A stretch of DNA of 64,000 nucleotides from Pseudobacteroides cellulosolvens ATCC 35603 = DSM 2933 (GCF_001262605.1 NZ_LGTC01000001.1:5590001-5654000), one strand, 5' to 3'. Counted from the first letter of the stretch, positions 10,056 to 18,793 are shown. The notes: a model not told the origin generated them from the sequence alone. Program-made: numbers and translations.

Positions 10056-10168
10056 TATACACTTAATAATTTTATACTACACTATATAGTGTGAATATGC
10101 AATAACAATTAAATTTTAAAATGTGTATTTTATTGTTTTTATTGATAATACACACGATTAAGTGTATA
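10056..10168. promoter_or_regulatory. Divergent control region with nested palindromes (operator or parS-like)
   Basis: Three inverted repeats fill the space between parA and the HTH gene. TATACACTTAAT (10056-10067) pairs exactly with 10157-10168. ACACTATATAGTGT (10079-10092) is a perfect 14-bp palindrome. TGTGTATT (10122-10129) pairs with 10147-10154. All share a (T)ACAC/GTGT(A) half-site, as expected for binding sites of one dimeric protein such as the adjacent HTH regulator or ParB. Confidence 0.6.
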
Positions 10169-10193
10169 TTATTTATGAGGATGGTGATTAATA

Positions 10194-10409
10194 ATGCCTT
10201 TCACTATGGGTGAAAAAATTCGTATATTGGCAAAAAGAAAAAAAGTAACCATTTCAGAACTGGCTACTTTAATTGGTACTACTAATCAAAATTTATCTAA
10301 TAAATTGACTCGGGATAATTTCTCAGAAAAAGAGCTTAAGCAGATTGCCGAAGCTCTAGGTTGCAGGTTTGAGGGATATTTTGTTTTTGAGGATGGGGAT
10401 CGAGTATAA
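10194..10409 (+). CDS. Small Cro/C1-type HTH regulator
   Basis: The protein is 71 residues and is essentially a single helix-turn-helix domain of the Cro/C1 (XRE) type. The recognition segment is I-S-E-L-A-T-L-I-G-T-T-N-Q-N-L-S-N-K-L. Its length and composition match short regulators next to partition operons of conjugative elements. It is divergent from parA, with 170 bp of palindromic DNA between them. It probably represses its own promoter and the parA operon. The ATG at 10194 has weak upstream purine-rich sequence (GGATGGTGA). An internal Met at codon 5 is possible but would trim the N-terminus of the domain. Confidence 0.8.
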   Translation: MPFTMGEKIRILAKRKKVTISELATLIGTTNQNLSNKLTRDNFSEKELKQIAEALGCRFEGYFVFEDGDRV

Positions 10410-10446
10410 AGTTTCTAAAAATGCTTATCCCGCTTGGCAAAAGTGC

Positions 10447-10488
10447 TGGAAATTTTTCGTTGCAATACTATGGAATTTTTTCTTGCAA
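10447..10488 (+). repeat. Pair of near-identical 18-19 bp direct repeats
   Basis: TGGAAATTTTTCGTTGCAA (10447-10465) recurs as TGGAATTTTTTCTTGCAA (10471-10488), with a 24-bp start-to-start distance, about two helical turns. They lie at the boundary between the mobile-element module and the toroid-protein genes. Their phased tandem arrangement suggests binding sites for a recombinase or regulator. No flanking target duplication was found by eye. Confidence 0.5.
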
Positions 10489-10542
10489 CAAACACTTATA
10501 GCAAATCCAAAATAACAGTTTTCCATACTCTTATCAGATTTA

Positions 10543-11418
10543 CTATACTATTCTTTTTAAAATATTCACTATTTTATCTGTTATAAATTTTGAAGGAATC
10601 TTCTTCTGACCGAACTCCCAATTACACCACACCCTATAAACCGATTCTGCCTTATACTTACCATTATCATCTGCTTTATTTTTTATAATATCTACCATAT
10701 CCAATAACCTTCTATCTTTATGTAACCACTTGAATTTTGATAATACATCCACCACATGAAGAATATCATACCAAATCAATGGGGATTTTAATTTCTGGAA
10801 TCCGCTTCCCATAGCAAACATATATGGCCTTCTTTCTTTTCTTTGTTCCCATAATGTAAGTAATGCTTCTGCACCATTTTTAGTTTGTGGTAAATCATGA
10901 TATTCTTCAAACAAAGATATCAATTTTAACATTAAAAGTGTCGCATACGGGCATGGATCATTTTTTCTTCCGGGTCCTCTAAATTTGCCTAAATCTGAAG
11001 ATACTGTACATGTCCAAGTATTATCTTTTTGCAAGTTAATCAAGAATTCAATACCTTCTTTAATTTTATTATTATCTGAATATCCAAACCTTTTCAGCAA
11101 ATAAAGAACAAGAGGTGCATCACAAAGCATCCAAGACCATTGTTCTTGTCCCGTCCCTCCAAAATGTTTAGGAATATTTATCTTAATCTGATACAAATTT
11201 TCAGTAGATATATGTTCTATTATTTTTTGTACGGTTTTGGCAATTTCCGGTGTACTACTATCAAAGCCAATGTCAGCAAGGAAAGAAAGTTTATGTATTA
11301 AGTGACTTGAATCATTATGCGATTTTAATACTTCTCCTGGCCAGTTTGTTACTTGTTCTAGCAATCTATCTACAAGTTCAATGTTCAAACCTAGTTTTTC
11401 ATATTCAATAGCTTTCAT
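10543..11418 (-). CDS. Alpha/alpha-toroid protein of prenyltransferase/squalene-cyclase-like type (paralogue 2)
   Basis: The 291-residue protein is predicted to be all helical. It has repeats resembling the alpha/alpha-barrel of prenyltransferases and squalene-hopene cyclases (L-L-K-R-F-G-Y-S-D-N, G-I-E-F-L-I-N-L-Q-K-D-N-T-W-T-C). No signal peptide is seen. No DxDD cyclase motif or protein-prenyltransferase zinc set was found, so catalysis is unproven. A W-x-C motif is followed 18 residues later by C-P, and a C-terminal W-E-F-G-Q-K-K-I-P-S-K-F segment is shared with the neighbouring paralogue. It lies 23 bp downstream of that gene, so they form an operon. The function is unknown. Candidate roles are an isoprenoid-related enzyme or a toroid binding protein. 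Confidence 0.75.
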   Translation of the reverse strand: MKAIEYEKLGLNIELVDRLLEQVTNWPGEVLKSHNDSSHLIHKLSFLADIGFDSSTPEIAKTVQKIIEHISTENLYQIKINIPKHFGGTGQEQWSWMLCDAPLVLYLLKRFGYSDNNKIKEGIEFLINLQKDNTWTCTVSSDLGKFRGPGRKNDPCPYATLLMLKLISLFEEYHDLPQTKNGAEALLTLWEQRKERRPYMFAMGSGFQKLKSPLIWYDILHVVDVLSKFKWLHKDRRLLDMVDIIKNKADDNGKYKAESVYRVWCNWEFGQKKIPSKFITDKIVNILKRIV

Positions 11419-11441
11419 TTAAATAATCACCTCCGTAGGAA

Positions 11442-12368
11442 TCAGCTAATTCTTTTTAATATTCTATAAATCAAAAATGTTATCCATCTGCTTGGTGACT
11501 TAGTTTGTCCGAAATCAAACTCTGCATAGGAACGTGAAACAGATTCAGCATAAAACTTACCATCAAGAGATTTTTTTATAACCAATTCAATCATTTCATT
11601 AAATTCTGGCTTCTTAGATGCGTATGGATATATTGATAGAACGTCAAGAACTCTAAGAATGCCATATTTCACAGCAGGGTACTTCAGCTTAATATAATCA
11701 TTCCCTATTCCAAATCCATATGGGCGCCATGGTTCCTCTCTTTTTTTCCAATGTGTAAGTAGTAAATCAATAGCTCCGTTAAGCCTTATATCATTTCTAT
11801 ACATATCATATTGACCTAAAAGCATTAATATATTCAAATTGTCCATTGGACATGATTCTGAATTTTGAAGTTTCTTTCCAGTGGCACGGTTCAACGCACA
11901 ATGCCAGCCTCCGTCTAAACGTTGTGAATTAATTATGATATCAATATACTTTACTATATGTGGATTATCTTTATATCCCATCTTAACAAGCGATGCTAGA
12001 ATTATAGTAGGAATACAAAGATAATTTGATTTTGTTCCATCTTGAAGAATAAATGTACCATCGTCTTGTTGTAATTTAAAAAAATCATCGATTTCATCAT
12101 GAATATTAATATCTTCAGCTTTTAGTCCTATATCGGATAGAAAAAATAAATCCCAAAAAACATTTCCTGTACTTGAGTATCTTACTTTACCAGTTTTTAA
12201 AGCAGTAATTCCAACATCCAAATCTTTAAGACGCTCTATAATTTTTTGTATTTTCACATCATTAGTTGCAATCGCTGGTTCAGCTTTTTTATCAAATAAC
12301 TGTGTTTCAACTGCAAAATTCATCCATGAATTTTCTTCTATTAACCAATTGATGACTTTAGTATCCAT
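11442..12368 (-). CDS. Alpha/alpha-toroid protein of prenyltransferase/squalene-cyclase-like type (paralogue 1)
   Basis: The 308-residue protein is cytoplasmic by sequence. Its helical repeats include the QW-like segment I-I-N-S-Q-R-L-D-G-G-W-H-C, typical of terpene-cyclase toroids. It shares architecture with the downstream 291-residue protein: W-x-C then C-P after 15 residues, an R-P-Y-x-F-x-x-G patch, and an F-D-F-G-Q-T-K-S-P-S-R-W-I-T-F C-terminus. No DxDD motif is visible. The pair looks like an ancient tandem duplication with substantial divergence. It sits between an integrated element and housekeeping genes, so it may be cargo or simply a flanking locus. I do not recognise a specific function. 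Confidence 0.75.
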   Translation of the reverse strand: MDTKVINWLIEENSWMNFAVETQLFDKKAEPAIATNDVKIQKIIERLKDLDVGITALKTGKVRYSSTGNVFWDLFFLSDIGLKAEDINIHDEIDDFFKLQQDDGTFILQDGTKSNYLCIPTIILASLVKMGYKDNPHIVKYIDIIINSQRLDGGWHCALNRATGKKLQNSESCPMDNLNILMLLGQYDMYRNDIRLNGAIDLLLTHWKKREEPWRPYGFGIGNDYIKLKYPAVKYGILRVLDVLSIYPYASKKPEFNEMIELVIKKSLDGKFYAESVSRSYAEFDFGQTKSPSRWITFLIYRILKRIS

Positions 12369-12634
12369 TATTTATCACCTACGCCTAATATTTTTCTCAT
12401 GACAAATAAAATTAATAATCAGAAGCATGAGCAAGAATTTTTTATATACTTTACAGCATTTTTAGAATTACACACTGTAAGAATTTCATTCTACCGGTTG
12501 ACATGTCTCCTCATACTATATCCTAACCGCAATACACACTTCAAGCTCATTTACCTGCTCTTTATTTTTAAAATCTTCCCCACCTGTATTAAACGAAATA
12601 ACCCTTGCAGCCCGCTTAAATACTAGGATTCCTA

Positions 12635-13984
12635 CTAATTCTTTCTTTGTATTCTTACCACGCACTCCACATGTGCCGTATGCGGGAACATATCCACCGG
12701 CTGCACCTCACGCACCTCAAACCCATTCTCCGCCAGGTACTTCAAATCCCTTGCCAGTGTAGAGGGATTACATGACACATACACAATCCTTTTTGGTCCC
12801 ATATCTACCAGCGTAGCAAGCAGTTTTTCATCACAGCCCTTCCTCGGCGGGTCCAGAACCACAACATCAGCTTTTTGGGTCAGCTCCACATTCTCAGCCT
12901 CACCTACGATAAACTCTGCATTCTTTATCCCGTTAATTTCTGCATTCTTCACCGCATCCTTGATTGCATCTGCTACTATCTCGATTCCATATACTCTCTT
13001 TGCCTTTCTTGCTAAAAAGAGTGATATGGTCCCTGTTCCACAGTATAGGTCATATACCACTTCATTTCCTGTAAGCTTTGCGTACTGGAGTGCTTTTCCA
13101 TAAAGCACTCCAGTCTGTACAGGGTTTACCTGGAAAAATGCCAGAGGGGATATTCTGAATTTCAGATCCTCTATGTATTCGGTTATAAAGTCTTCCCCAT
13201 ATATTTTAACATTCTCTTCACCCATAATAATGTTGGTGTTTTTTCTATTAATATTCAAATAAATACTCTTTACCGAAGGCTCCTTGTGGACTAGCTCTTG
13301 AACCAACTTGTCCTTATGTGGAAAATCTTTGCCGTTTATAACAATAACAACCATGGTTTCACCGGTTTTGAAGCCTTCCCTGGTCATTATATGCCTTACA
13401 AGTCCTGTACCTTTGGTTTCATCATATGGTACAATTTTATTTCTATATATAAATTCACTTATAATATCCTTGATTCTATCACTTGTTTTATTCTGTATTC
13501 CACAGCCTTTACACTCAATAATCTCATGGGAACGGCGGGCATAAAAACCCGCTATAGGCTTGTTTAGACTAATTCCTACAGGGTATTGTGCCTTGTTTCT
13601 ATAATATAACGAATCCTTCATACCAATGGTATCATGTATTACTACATTTTCCAGCTTCCCAATCCTTTTTACGCTTTCCTTTACAAGATTAGTTTTAAAT
13701 CTAAGCTGGGCATCCATGCTCATATGCTGCAGGCTGCAGCCCCCGCACTTTTCAAAGGACGTACAAAATGGCTGGGTACGGTTATCCGATGGATTTATGA
13801 TCTCTACCAGCCGTCCTACAGAGTATGACTTGTTAACCTTGGTAATTTTCACAAGCACCTCTTCGCCTTCTAAAGCATCGTCAACAAACACAGTAAAACC
13901 GTCTACTCTGCCAACTCCCTGGCCTTCATGGTTCATTCCTGTTATAGTAATACGGTATTCCTTATTTATTTCAACAATCGGCAT
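12635..13984 (-). CDS. rlmD: 23S rRNA (uracil-5-)-methyltransferase RlmD/RumA family
   Basis: The 449-residue protein has the usual family length. An N-terminal TRAM domain (about 1-60) is followed by Fe-S cysteines C74, C80, C83 and a later Cys near 158-161 (E-C-K-G-C-G). The SAM-binding motif V-Y-D-L-Y-C-G-T-G-T-I-S-L, the D-P-P-R-K-G-C motif and the catalytic-cysteine segment Y-V-S-C-N-P-S-T-L-A-R-D-L are all present. It transfers a methyl group from SAM to C5 of a uridine in 23S rRNA (m5U747 or m5U1939 in characterised relatives); the target site here is not determined. GGGAGGA lies 6 nt before the ATG. It follows the small methyltransferase gene by 30 bp and probably shares its transcript. 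Confidence 0.92.
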   Translation of the reverse strand: MPIVEINKEYRITITGMNHEGQGVGRVDGFTVFVDDALEGEEVLVKITKVNKSYSVGRLVEIINPSDNRTQPFCTSFEKCGGCSLQHMSMDAQLRFKTNLVKESVKRIGKLENVVIHDTIGMKDSLYYRNKAQYPVGISLNKPIAGFYARRSHEIIECKGCGIQNKTSDRIKDIISEFIYRNKIVPYDETKGTGLVRHIMTREGFKTGETMVVIVINGKDFPHKDKLVQELVHKEPSVKSIYLNINRKNTNIIMGEENVKIYGEDFITEYIEDLKFRISPLAFFQVNPVQTGVLYGKALQYAKLTGNEVVYDLYCGTGTISLFLARKAKRVYGIEIVADAIKDAVKNAEINGIKNAEFIVGEAENVELTQKADVVVLDPPRKGCDEKLLATLVDMGPKRIVYVSCNPSTLARDLKYLAENGFEVREVQPVDMFPHTAHVECVVRIQRKN

Positions 13985-14013
13985 TAGTATCCTCCCAAAT
14001 CAAAACTTCTTTA

Positions 14014-14703
14014 TTATTTCATTGCAAGATAAACTGCCAGGTTATAGTATTTCCAAACTATATCCATTGTATTAAATCCCGCTTCCTTAAGCATCTCAAG
14101 GTGCTTCATCATCGATATGGGGCTGTCTTCCCTGTAATGGAGGGGCATCCATGATTTTTCAATCTCATCCATGGGAACAGATTTTGACATATATTCCTTC
14201 CATTTTTCAATATACATATCATGAAGCCATTGATAAGATGCCAGAACAACGTCACCATTTACAAATATTCCGCCTGGCTTTACACTGTCGGATATTTTCC
14301 GGTAAAATTCCAGCTTGTCTTCATCTGTTACCAGGTGATGAAGTGCAAGGGATGACACAACGACATCATATTTTTTATCAAACTCAAATTGATAAAAGTC
14401 ACAATTTATATACCTTGCCCCCTTGGCATCCCACAGTTTTCTCTCAGCCATCTTCAGCATATTGGGAGCCATATCCACACATGTAAATTTGGCATTTGGA
14501 TATAAATCCAATATTGCCCTGGAAATTGTACCTGTACCGCAGCCAAGATCTATAACCTCAATTTCATCATCCCTCTTAAACGGTATACAATTTGCAATTG
14601 TCCCAACCATATGGGTATAATAGGGCATGAGCTTTCTTATTATTCCGTCGTATTGTTCCGCTTCCTCATCAAAATGAGCCTTAATGCCATCCATTTTATC
14701 CAT
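14014..14703 (-). CDS. Class I SAM-dependent methyltransferase
   Basis: The protein has about 229 residues and a clear Rossmann methyltransferase core. Motif I is V-I-D-L-G-C-G-T-G-T-I-S, followed by an acidic end of beta2 (C-V-D-M-A), then D-V-V-V-S-S-L-A-L-H-H-L and L-K-P-G-G-I-F-V. It resembles UbiE/Tam-like small-molecule methyltransferases, but the substrate cannot be assigned. The ATG at 14703 is chosen because GGAGAG lies 5-6 nt upstream; the alternative GTG at 14709 abuts that site. The start overlaps the helD-like stop by 8 bp, indicating translational coupling. Confidence 0.85.
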   Translation of the reverse strand: MDKMDGIKAHFDEEAEQYDGIIRKLMPYYTHMVGTIANCIPFKRDDEIEVIDLGCGTGTISRAILDLYPNAKFTCVDMAPNMLKMAERKLWDAKGARYINCDFYQFEFDKKYDVVVSSLALHHLVTDEDKLEFYRKISDSVKPGGIFVNGDVVLASYQWLHDMYIEKWKEYMSKSVPMDEIEKSWMPLHYREDSPISMMKHLEMLKEAGFNTMDIVWKYYNLAVYLAMK

Positions 14704-16999
14704 AAACACTCTCCAATACTTTGGTCAATTCACCTGTATAATAAATATCCATTTTATGCAGTGCCCTGGTCATAGCCACATATAAAAGCTTAATATCCAG
14801 CTCTCCGTCAGAGTAGTTCTCCCCTCCTGCAATTAAAACTGCATCAAACTCAAGACCCTTTGAAAGATAGGAAGGCACAATAACCATGCCGCCCTGATAC
14901 TTATCTTCCTTACCAGTTATGAGCTGCAGCTCGGGAACACTCTTTTTCATAAACCCTTGAATCTCCTTACACTGATCCAGTGTTTTGCATATAACGGCTA
15001 TGGAATTAACCCCTTTATTTTTAAGCTCTTCTATTGAATCTGCCATTGCCTGTGCCATTTCCTTAAGGCTTTCGCTTCTTATCAGCCTTACCGGATCGCC
15101 ATGTCTGAAAACAGGCCTGGCTAATATAATCTCATCATCATCTAAAAGGCTTATAACCTTATTGGCTGCATCCATTATTTCTATGGATGTACGATAACTC
15201 TGCTGCAGGGTCAGGTATTCAGGCTTTTTATCCCTGTATACCTCCTCTTTTACTTCTTTCCAGTTTTTTATGCCCCTGTAGGAATGTATCCCCTGGCACA
15301 AGTCTCCTAACAGTGTAAAAGAGCTGTCCTTTATAATCATCTTTAATGCATAGAGCTGAAATACGCTGAAATCCTGCACCTCGTCAATTACAATCTGCCG
15401 CACGGGTATCTTTTCATCTATACCATGGATTAGAAATTTAAGATAAATCAAAGGAGCAAAGTCTTCAATCTCAATAAAGCCTGAATGGATAATTTCTGCA
15501 GAATATTTTCTTAAGTATGACACAATCTCTCTCTCTGCAAGGCCTTCAGAAAGCTTTTGAAGCAAATCTTCATTATCCATAAGCTCGTTATAGTATTCCC
15601 ATGGGCTGAACTTAGATATTCTTTTTACATATTCACTGACAGCCTTTTTAGAATTGGCTTCAACCCTGCTTATCCTTTCGTTCCTTGTGTCAATCGCTTC
15701 AATTATAAGCTTTTGCCTATCTTCTCCCGGCTCCATGGTCAGCTTGAGCCGTTCTACCTCCATATCAGACTTGGTATGAAGTGCATTGATGATCTTTTCT
15801 TTCATAACTTTCAGCCTGGTATTAAGATGCTTCTTAATCTCATCTATCCTTTTTACCAAAGGCCATCTTTTATAATCCCTTAAGAACAGTCTGTTTATTT
15901 CATCATAAGGATACACAACAATGCCCTCAATTTTGAAATCTTCCTTTGGAAGGAAAACGGTTTCCACGTACTCAACATACCTTTCCATGATTGTTTTAAA
16001 AGCCATGGATGTTTTAAGAACTGTTGCTTTATATAGAAGCATTCTATCATTATTATCAATGCCTTTTTTGATATCTGTCCCCTTTTTGTCCTCTATAAAA
16101 CTAATAAGTTTTTCATTGCCGTCCCTCACCTTGAATTTCTTACCCAAAAGGTTCATAGCAAAACTCTCAAAGGTTGTCTGACTTACCCTCTCAACACCAA
16201 GTTCAGGTAAAACCTCCGAAATATAATTAAGAAAAAGCTTGTTGGGTGCTATAATCATAAAGCTTTCCGGCTTTAATGTTTTCTCATGGGTATAAAGAAG
16301 ATATGCTATCCTGTGGAGTGCAATGGTGGTTTTACCGCTTCCCGCAGCTCCCTGAACAATCATTGGTTTCCAGATGTCCGCCCTTATGATTCTGTTTTGT
16401 TCTACTTGAATGGTCGATACAATTTCCTTTAGCCTGTTATCTGCACTTGCTCCTAAATATGACTGAAGGAAATCATCATTTGTGGTTATATCTATGTCAA
16501 AGATCTCCCGTAGTTCTCCCTCCTCAATGGAAAACTGCCTTTTTAATGTCAGGCTGCCATTTATATTGCCGTCCGGGCAAACATAATGAGCGTCACCAAG
16601 CCTTTCTTCATAATAAAGGTTTGCAACGGGGGCTCTCCAGTCAACTATTATGACCTCCTGGTCTTCATCTCTCATTAGAGACATCTTACCAATATACAAA
16701 TTTTCCTTTGTACTTTTTCCCTCTTCGGTAAAATCAACCCTTGCAAAATAAGGCTTTCCTGTTGCGGTATACAGATTACGGAGCTTTAGCTCCATACTTC
16801 CCTGAAGCAGCGAATTAATCATCAATTCAACATAGCTCTGACTGCTATCGCCGCTTTGATGCCTTTTAAGCTGTTCCACATCGTTATCAAGCTTTTTCTT
16901 TCGATTCAATGTGGCATCAAGGGTTTTATTGACATAATCCAGTGTATACCTGCACCTTTCCAGCTCAGCTTTATAATCCGGATGGTTTGCAGCTGGCAT
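14696..16999 (-). CDS. helD: HelD-type UvrD-like ATPase (RNA polymerase recycling factor)
   Basis: The 767-residue superfamily 1 protein has an N-terminal coiled-coil arm (about 1-60) and the V-I-I-V-D-W-R-A-P-V-A-N-L-Y-Y-E block characteristic of HelD. Walker A is G-A-A-G-S-G-K-T-T (about 220). Walker B is I-V-I-D-E-V-Q-D-F (about 541). Motif IV-like Q-Q-S-Y-R-T-S and C-terminal V-A-M-T-R-A-L-H-K-M follow. HelD proteins bind stalled or post-termination RNA polymerase and release it from nucleic acid using ATP. GGAGGTG precedes the ATG. It begins a leftward run helD-methyltransferase-rlmD. Paralogues can be hard to distinguish from other UvrD-like helicases, but the DWRAP block supports HelD. 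Confidence 0.87.
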   Translation of the reverse strand: MPAANHPDYKAELERCRYTLDYVNKTLDATLNRKKKLDNDVEQLKRHQSGDSSQSYVELMINSLLQGSMELKLRNLYTATGKPYFARVDFTEEGKSTKENLYIGKMSLMRDEDQEVIIVDWRAPVANLYYEERLGDAHYVCPDGNINGSLTLKRQFSIEEGELREIFDIDITTNDDFLQSYLGASADNRLKEIVSTIQVEQNRIIRADIWKPMIVQGAAGSGKTTIALHRIAYLLYTHEKTLKPESFMIIAPNKLFLNYISEVLPELGVERVSQTTFESFAMNLLGKKFKVRDGNEKLISFIEDKKGTDIKKGIDNNDRMLLYKATVLKTSMAFKTIMERYVEYVETVFLPKEDFKIEGIVVYPYDEINRLFLRDYKRWPLVKRIDEIKKHLNTRLKVMKEKIINALHTKSDMEVERLKLTMEPGEDRQKLIIEAIDTRNERISRVEANSKKAVSEYVKRISKFSPWEYYNELMDNEDLLQKLSEGLAEREIVSYLRKYSAEIIHSGFIEIEDFAPLIYLKFLIHGIDEKIPVRQIVIDEVQDFSVFQLYALKMIIKDSSFTLLGDLCQGIHSYRGIKNWKEVKEEVYRDKKPEYLTLQQSYRTSIEIMDAANKVISLLDDDEIILARPVFRHGDPVRLIRSESLKEMAQAMADSIEELKNKGVNSIAVICKTLDQCKEIQGFMKKSVPELQLITGKEDKYQGGMVIVPSYLSKGLEFDAVLIAGGENYSDGELDIKLLYVAMTRALHKMDIYYTGELTKVLESVYG

Positions 17000-17116
17000 G
17001 ATTTAAACACCTCCAATTGTAATTTAAGTATGAAATATTTTTTCATATTATTCCACTAATGTCAAGCTTATTAAGCCAACAAAAACTGTAAACACATCAC
17101 AATTTCCCGCAAATAA

Positions 17117-17152
17117 ATAAAGGGATGCAGATCATGCCCGCTATCCCTTTAT
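17117..17152 (-). terminator. Terminator after the NADH oxidase-family gene
   Basis: ATAAAGGGAT (17117-17126) pairs exactly with ATCCCTTTAT (17143-17152) around a 16-nt loop. On the minus strand it is followed by a T-rich stretch (TTATTTG). It is 40 bp beyond the stop of the flavoprotein gene. Confidence 0.7.
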
Positions 17153-17191
17153 AAAATTTATTTTTATTCTATTATATTTCCAATTCAGGTC

Positions 17192-18523
17192 TTATTTCAA
17201 TGCATTCAACCCCACAGAATTAAGGTAATTCCACGGCTTATTAAAATGAGGCTGGAAGAAAAAGTCCACAAAGGCTAATTCATCTATAGTCATCTTGTTC
17301 TGTATACAAACTGATAGTGTATTTATGGACTGGGTAAGATCATGCTTGGATAATATCTGTGCACCTATTATAACCCTCGATTTCTTCTCAAAAACAACCT
17401 TGAGCTGTAAGGATTCATATTGGGGCATGAACTCCGGTCTGTAGTTATCAACAATTGTAGATGTCTCAACCTCTATACCCGCTGCTTTTGCAGACTCTTC
17501 AGTTAATCCAGTGGAAGCTATATTATAATCAATAATCTTTATACCTGAAGTCCCCTGAGTTCCCATATACTTTAATGCTGGGCAATTGATATTTTTAGCA
17601 ATGAGAGTCCCCATACGCACAGCATTTGTAGCCAACGGAATATATTCATGTTTGCCTGTAGGATTATACATAACTGAACAACTGTCCCCTGCAGCAAATA
17701 CGCCTTCTCTGCTGGTTCTCATATATTCGTCTACAATAATAGCCCCATTTGGAAGCATTTCAAGTTTCCCTTTAAATAACGCTGTATTGGGTCTAAAGCC
17801 TATGGAGAGAATAACGAGGTCTGCATCATATGCTCCCCTTTCGGTTAATACTTTTGAGACCCTTCCATCCTGGCCTTCAAAACCTACAATCTTTTCATTC
17901 AGTATTATATCGATACCATGCTCCTTAAGAGCCTTTTCTGCTATATCGGTAAACTCTTTATCCAGATATCTGCTGAGTATACGGTCCATTCCATCTATCA
18001 ATGAAACGTTTTTTCCAAGTGCCTTAAAAGCCTCTACAAGTTCCACTCCTATATATCCTGCCCCTACTACTACTATATTCCTTGCGGTCTTAGCTTTTTC
18101 AATTATCATATTGGAGTGATCATAGTTCTTTGATAGCAGTATGTTTTCAAGGTTAATTCCCTGTATGTCAGGTACAATGGGCCATGACCCGGTTGTTATA
18201 ATCAGCTTGTCATAGGTATCCTCAAACTCTTCTCCTGCATCCATATTGTAAACTGTTACAGACTTTTTATCAAAGTCCACATTTTTAACATCATGCCTCA
18301 TTTTAGTTACTACACCCAAATCCTCAAGCATTTCTGGAGAGCAATAAAACAAGCCTTTTGGATCACTTACTACACCGCCTACATAAAGTGCTATACCACA
18401 TGAAAGAAATGAAATAGTGCTGTTTCTTTCATAAACAGTAATTTCCGTTTTCGGGTCAGCCTTTTTAAGATTCAGTATTGAAGCAGTACCTGCATGGGTA
18501 CATCCTATAACAATAACTTTCAT
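17192..18523 (-). CDS. FAD/NAD(P)-dependent NADH oxidase / CoA-disulfide reductase family protein
   Basis: The 443-residue pyridine nucleotide-disulfide oxidoreductase has an N-terminal FAD-binding V-I-V-I-G-C-T-H-A-G-T-A. Cys42 in the S-F-L-S-C-G-I segment is the single redox cysteine of the Nox/Npr/CoADR family. A second Rossmann motif V-V-V-G-A-G-Y-I-G-V-E-L binds NAD(P)H. The FAD-contacting V-F-A-A-G-D-S-C is present, and a C-terminal dimerisation domain ends near F-F-Q-P-H-F-N-K-P-W-N. The conserved His10 and Cys42 favour NADH oxidase or peroxidase activity, giving oxygen or peroxide defence in an anaerobe. CoA-disulfide reductase activity cannot be excluded. It is monocistronic, with a terminator at 17117-17152 and a MITE-like repeat upstream. 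Confidence 0.88.
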   Translation of the reverse strand: MKVIVIGCTHAGTASILNLKKADPKTEITVYERNSTISFLSCGIALYVGGVVSDPKGLFYCSPEMLEDLGVVTKMRHDVKNVDFDKKSVTVYNMDAGEEFEDTYDKLIITTGSWPIVPDIQGINLENILLSKNYDHSNMIIEKAKTARNIVVVGAGYIGVELVEAFKALGKNVSLIDGMDRILSRYLDKEFTDIAEKALKEHGIDIILNEKIVGFEGQDGRVSKVLTERGAYDADLVILSIGFRPNTALFKGKLEMLPNGAIIVDEYMRTSREGVFAAGDSCSVMYNPTGKHEYIPLATNAVRMGTLIAKNINCPALKYMGTQGTSGIKIIDYNIASTGLTEESAKAAGIEVETSTIVDNYRPEFMPQYESLQLKVVFEKKSRVIIGAQILSKHDLTQSINTLSVCIQNKMTIDELAFVDFFFQPHFNKPWNYLNSVGLNALK

Positions 18524-18614
18524 AAGCTTAATCTCCTCCGCTTGTATATTATATATATTAAGGCTACTTACTTAATTTTACCAAAGTATCACTTATTTAT
18601 AAAGGCAAACTCAC

Positions 18615-18719
18615 TTAGTAATGACTAAAATATAACTTCCGCTATAAATTTCGCTTACGTGTTGCCTTAACTCGTCAACACACGCTCAAAAGCGGAATTA
18701 TTATCTTAATCATTACTTA
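18615..18719. repeat. MITE-like nested-palindrome element, copy 1
   Basis: The element is about 105 bp. Its ends are imperfect inverted repeats (TTAGTAATGACTAAAATA against the reverse complement of 18702-18719). It contains a TTCCGCT/AGCGGAA inner pair and a central GTGTTG...CAACAC hairpin. It closely matches 31413-31518. It lies between the divergent NADH oxidase and LRAT genes. There is no ORF. The rest of 18524-18881 holds only the promoter region of the LRAT gene. Confidence 0.7.
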
Positions 18720-18793
18720 ATTAATTCCCTTATTTTATTAACCCAAACAACTTAATGACAAAAAATTGTCAAAACAATAATATCATATTTATA

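Noticed and set aside
10543..12368. Squalene-hopene cyclase or protein prenyltransferase assignment
   Set aside because: The DxDD motif and the zinc-binding Asp-Cys-His set were not found, and the proteins are much shorter than cyclases.
17586..18119. 177-codon plus-strand frame inside the NADH oxidase-family gene
   Set aside because: Antisense to a strongly conserved flavoprotein; composition is that of a reverse-complement frame.
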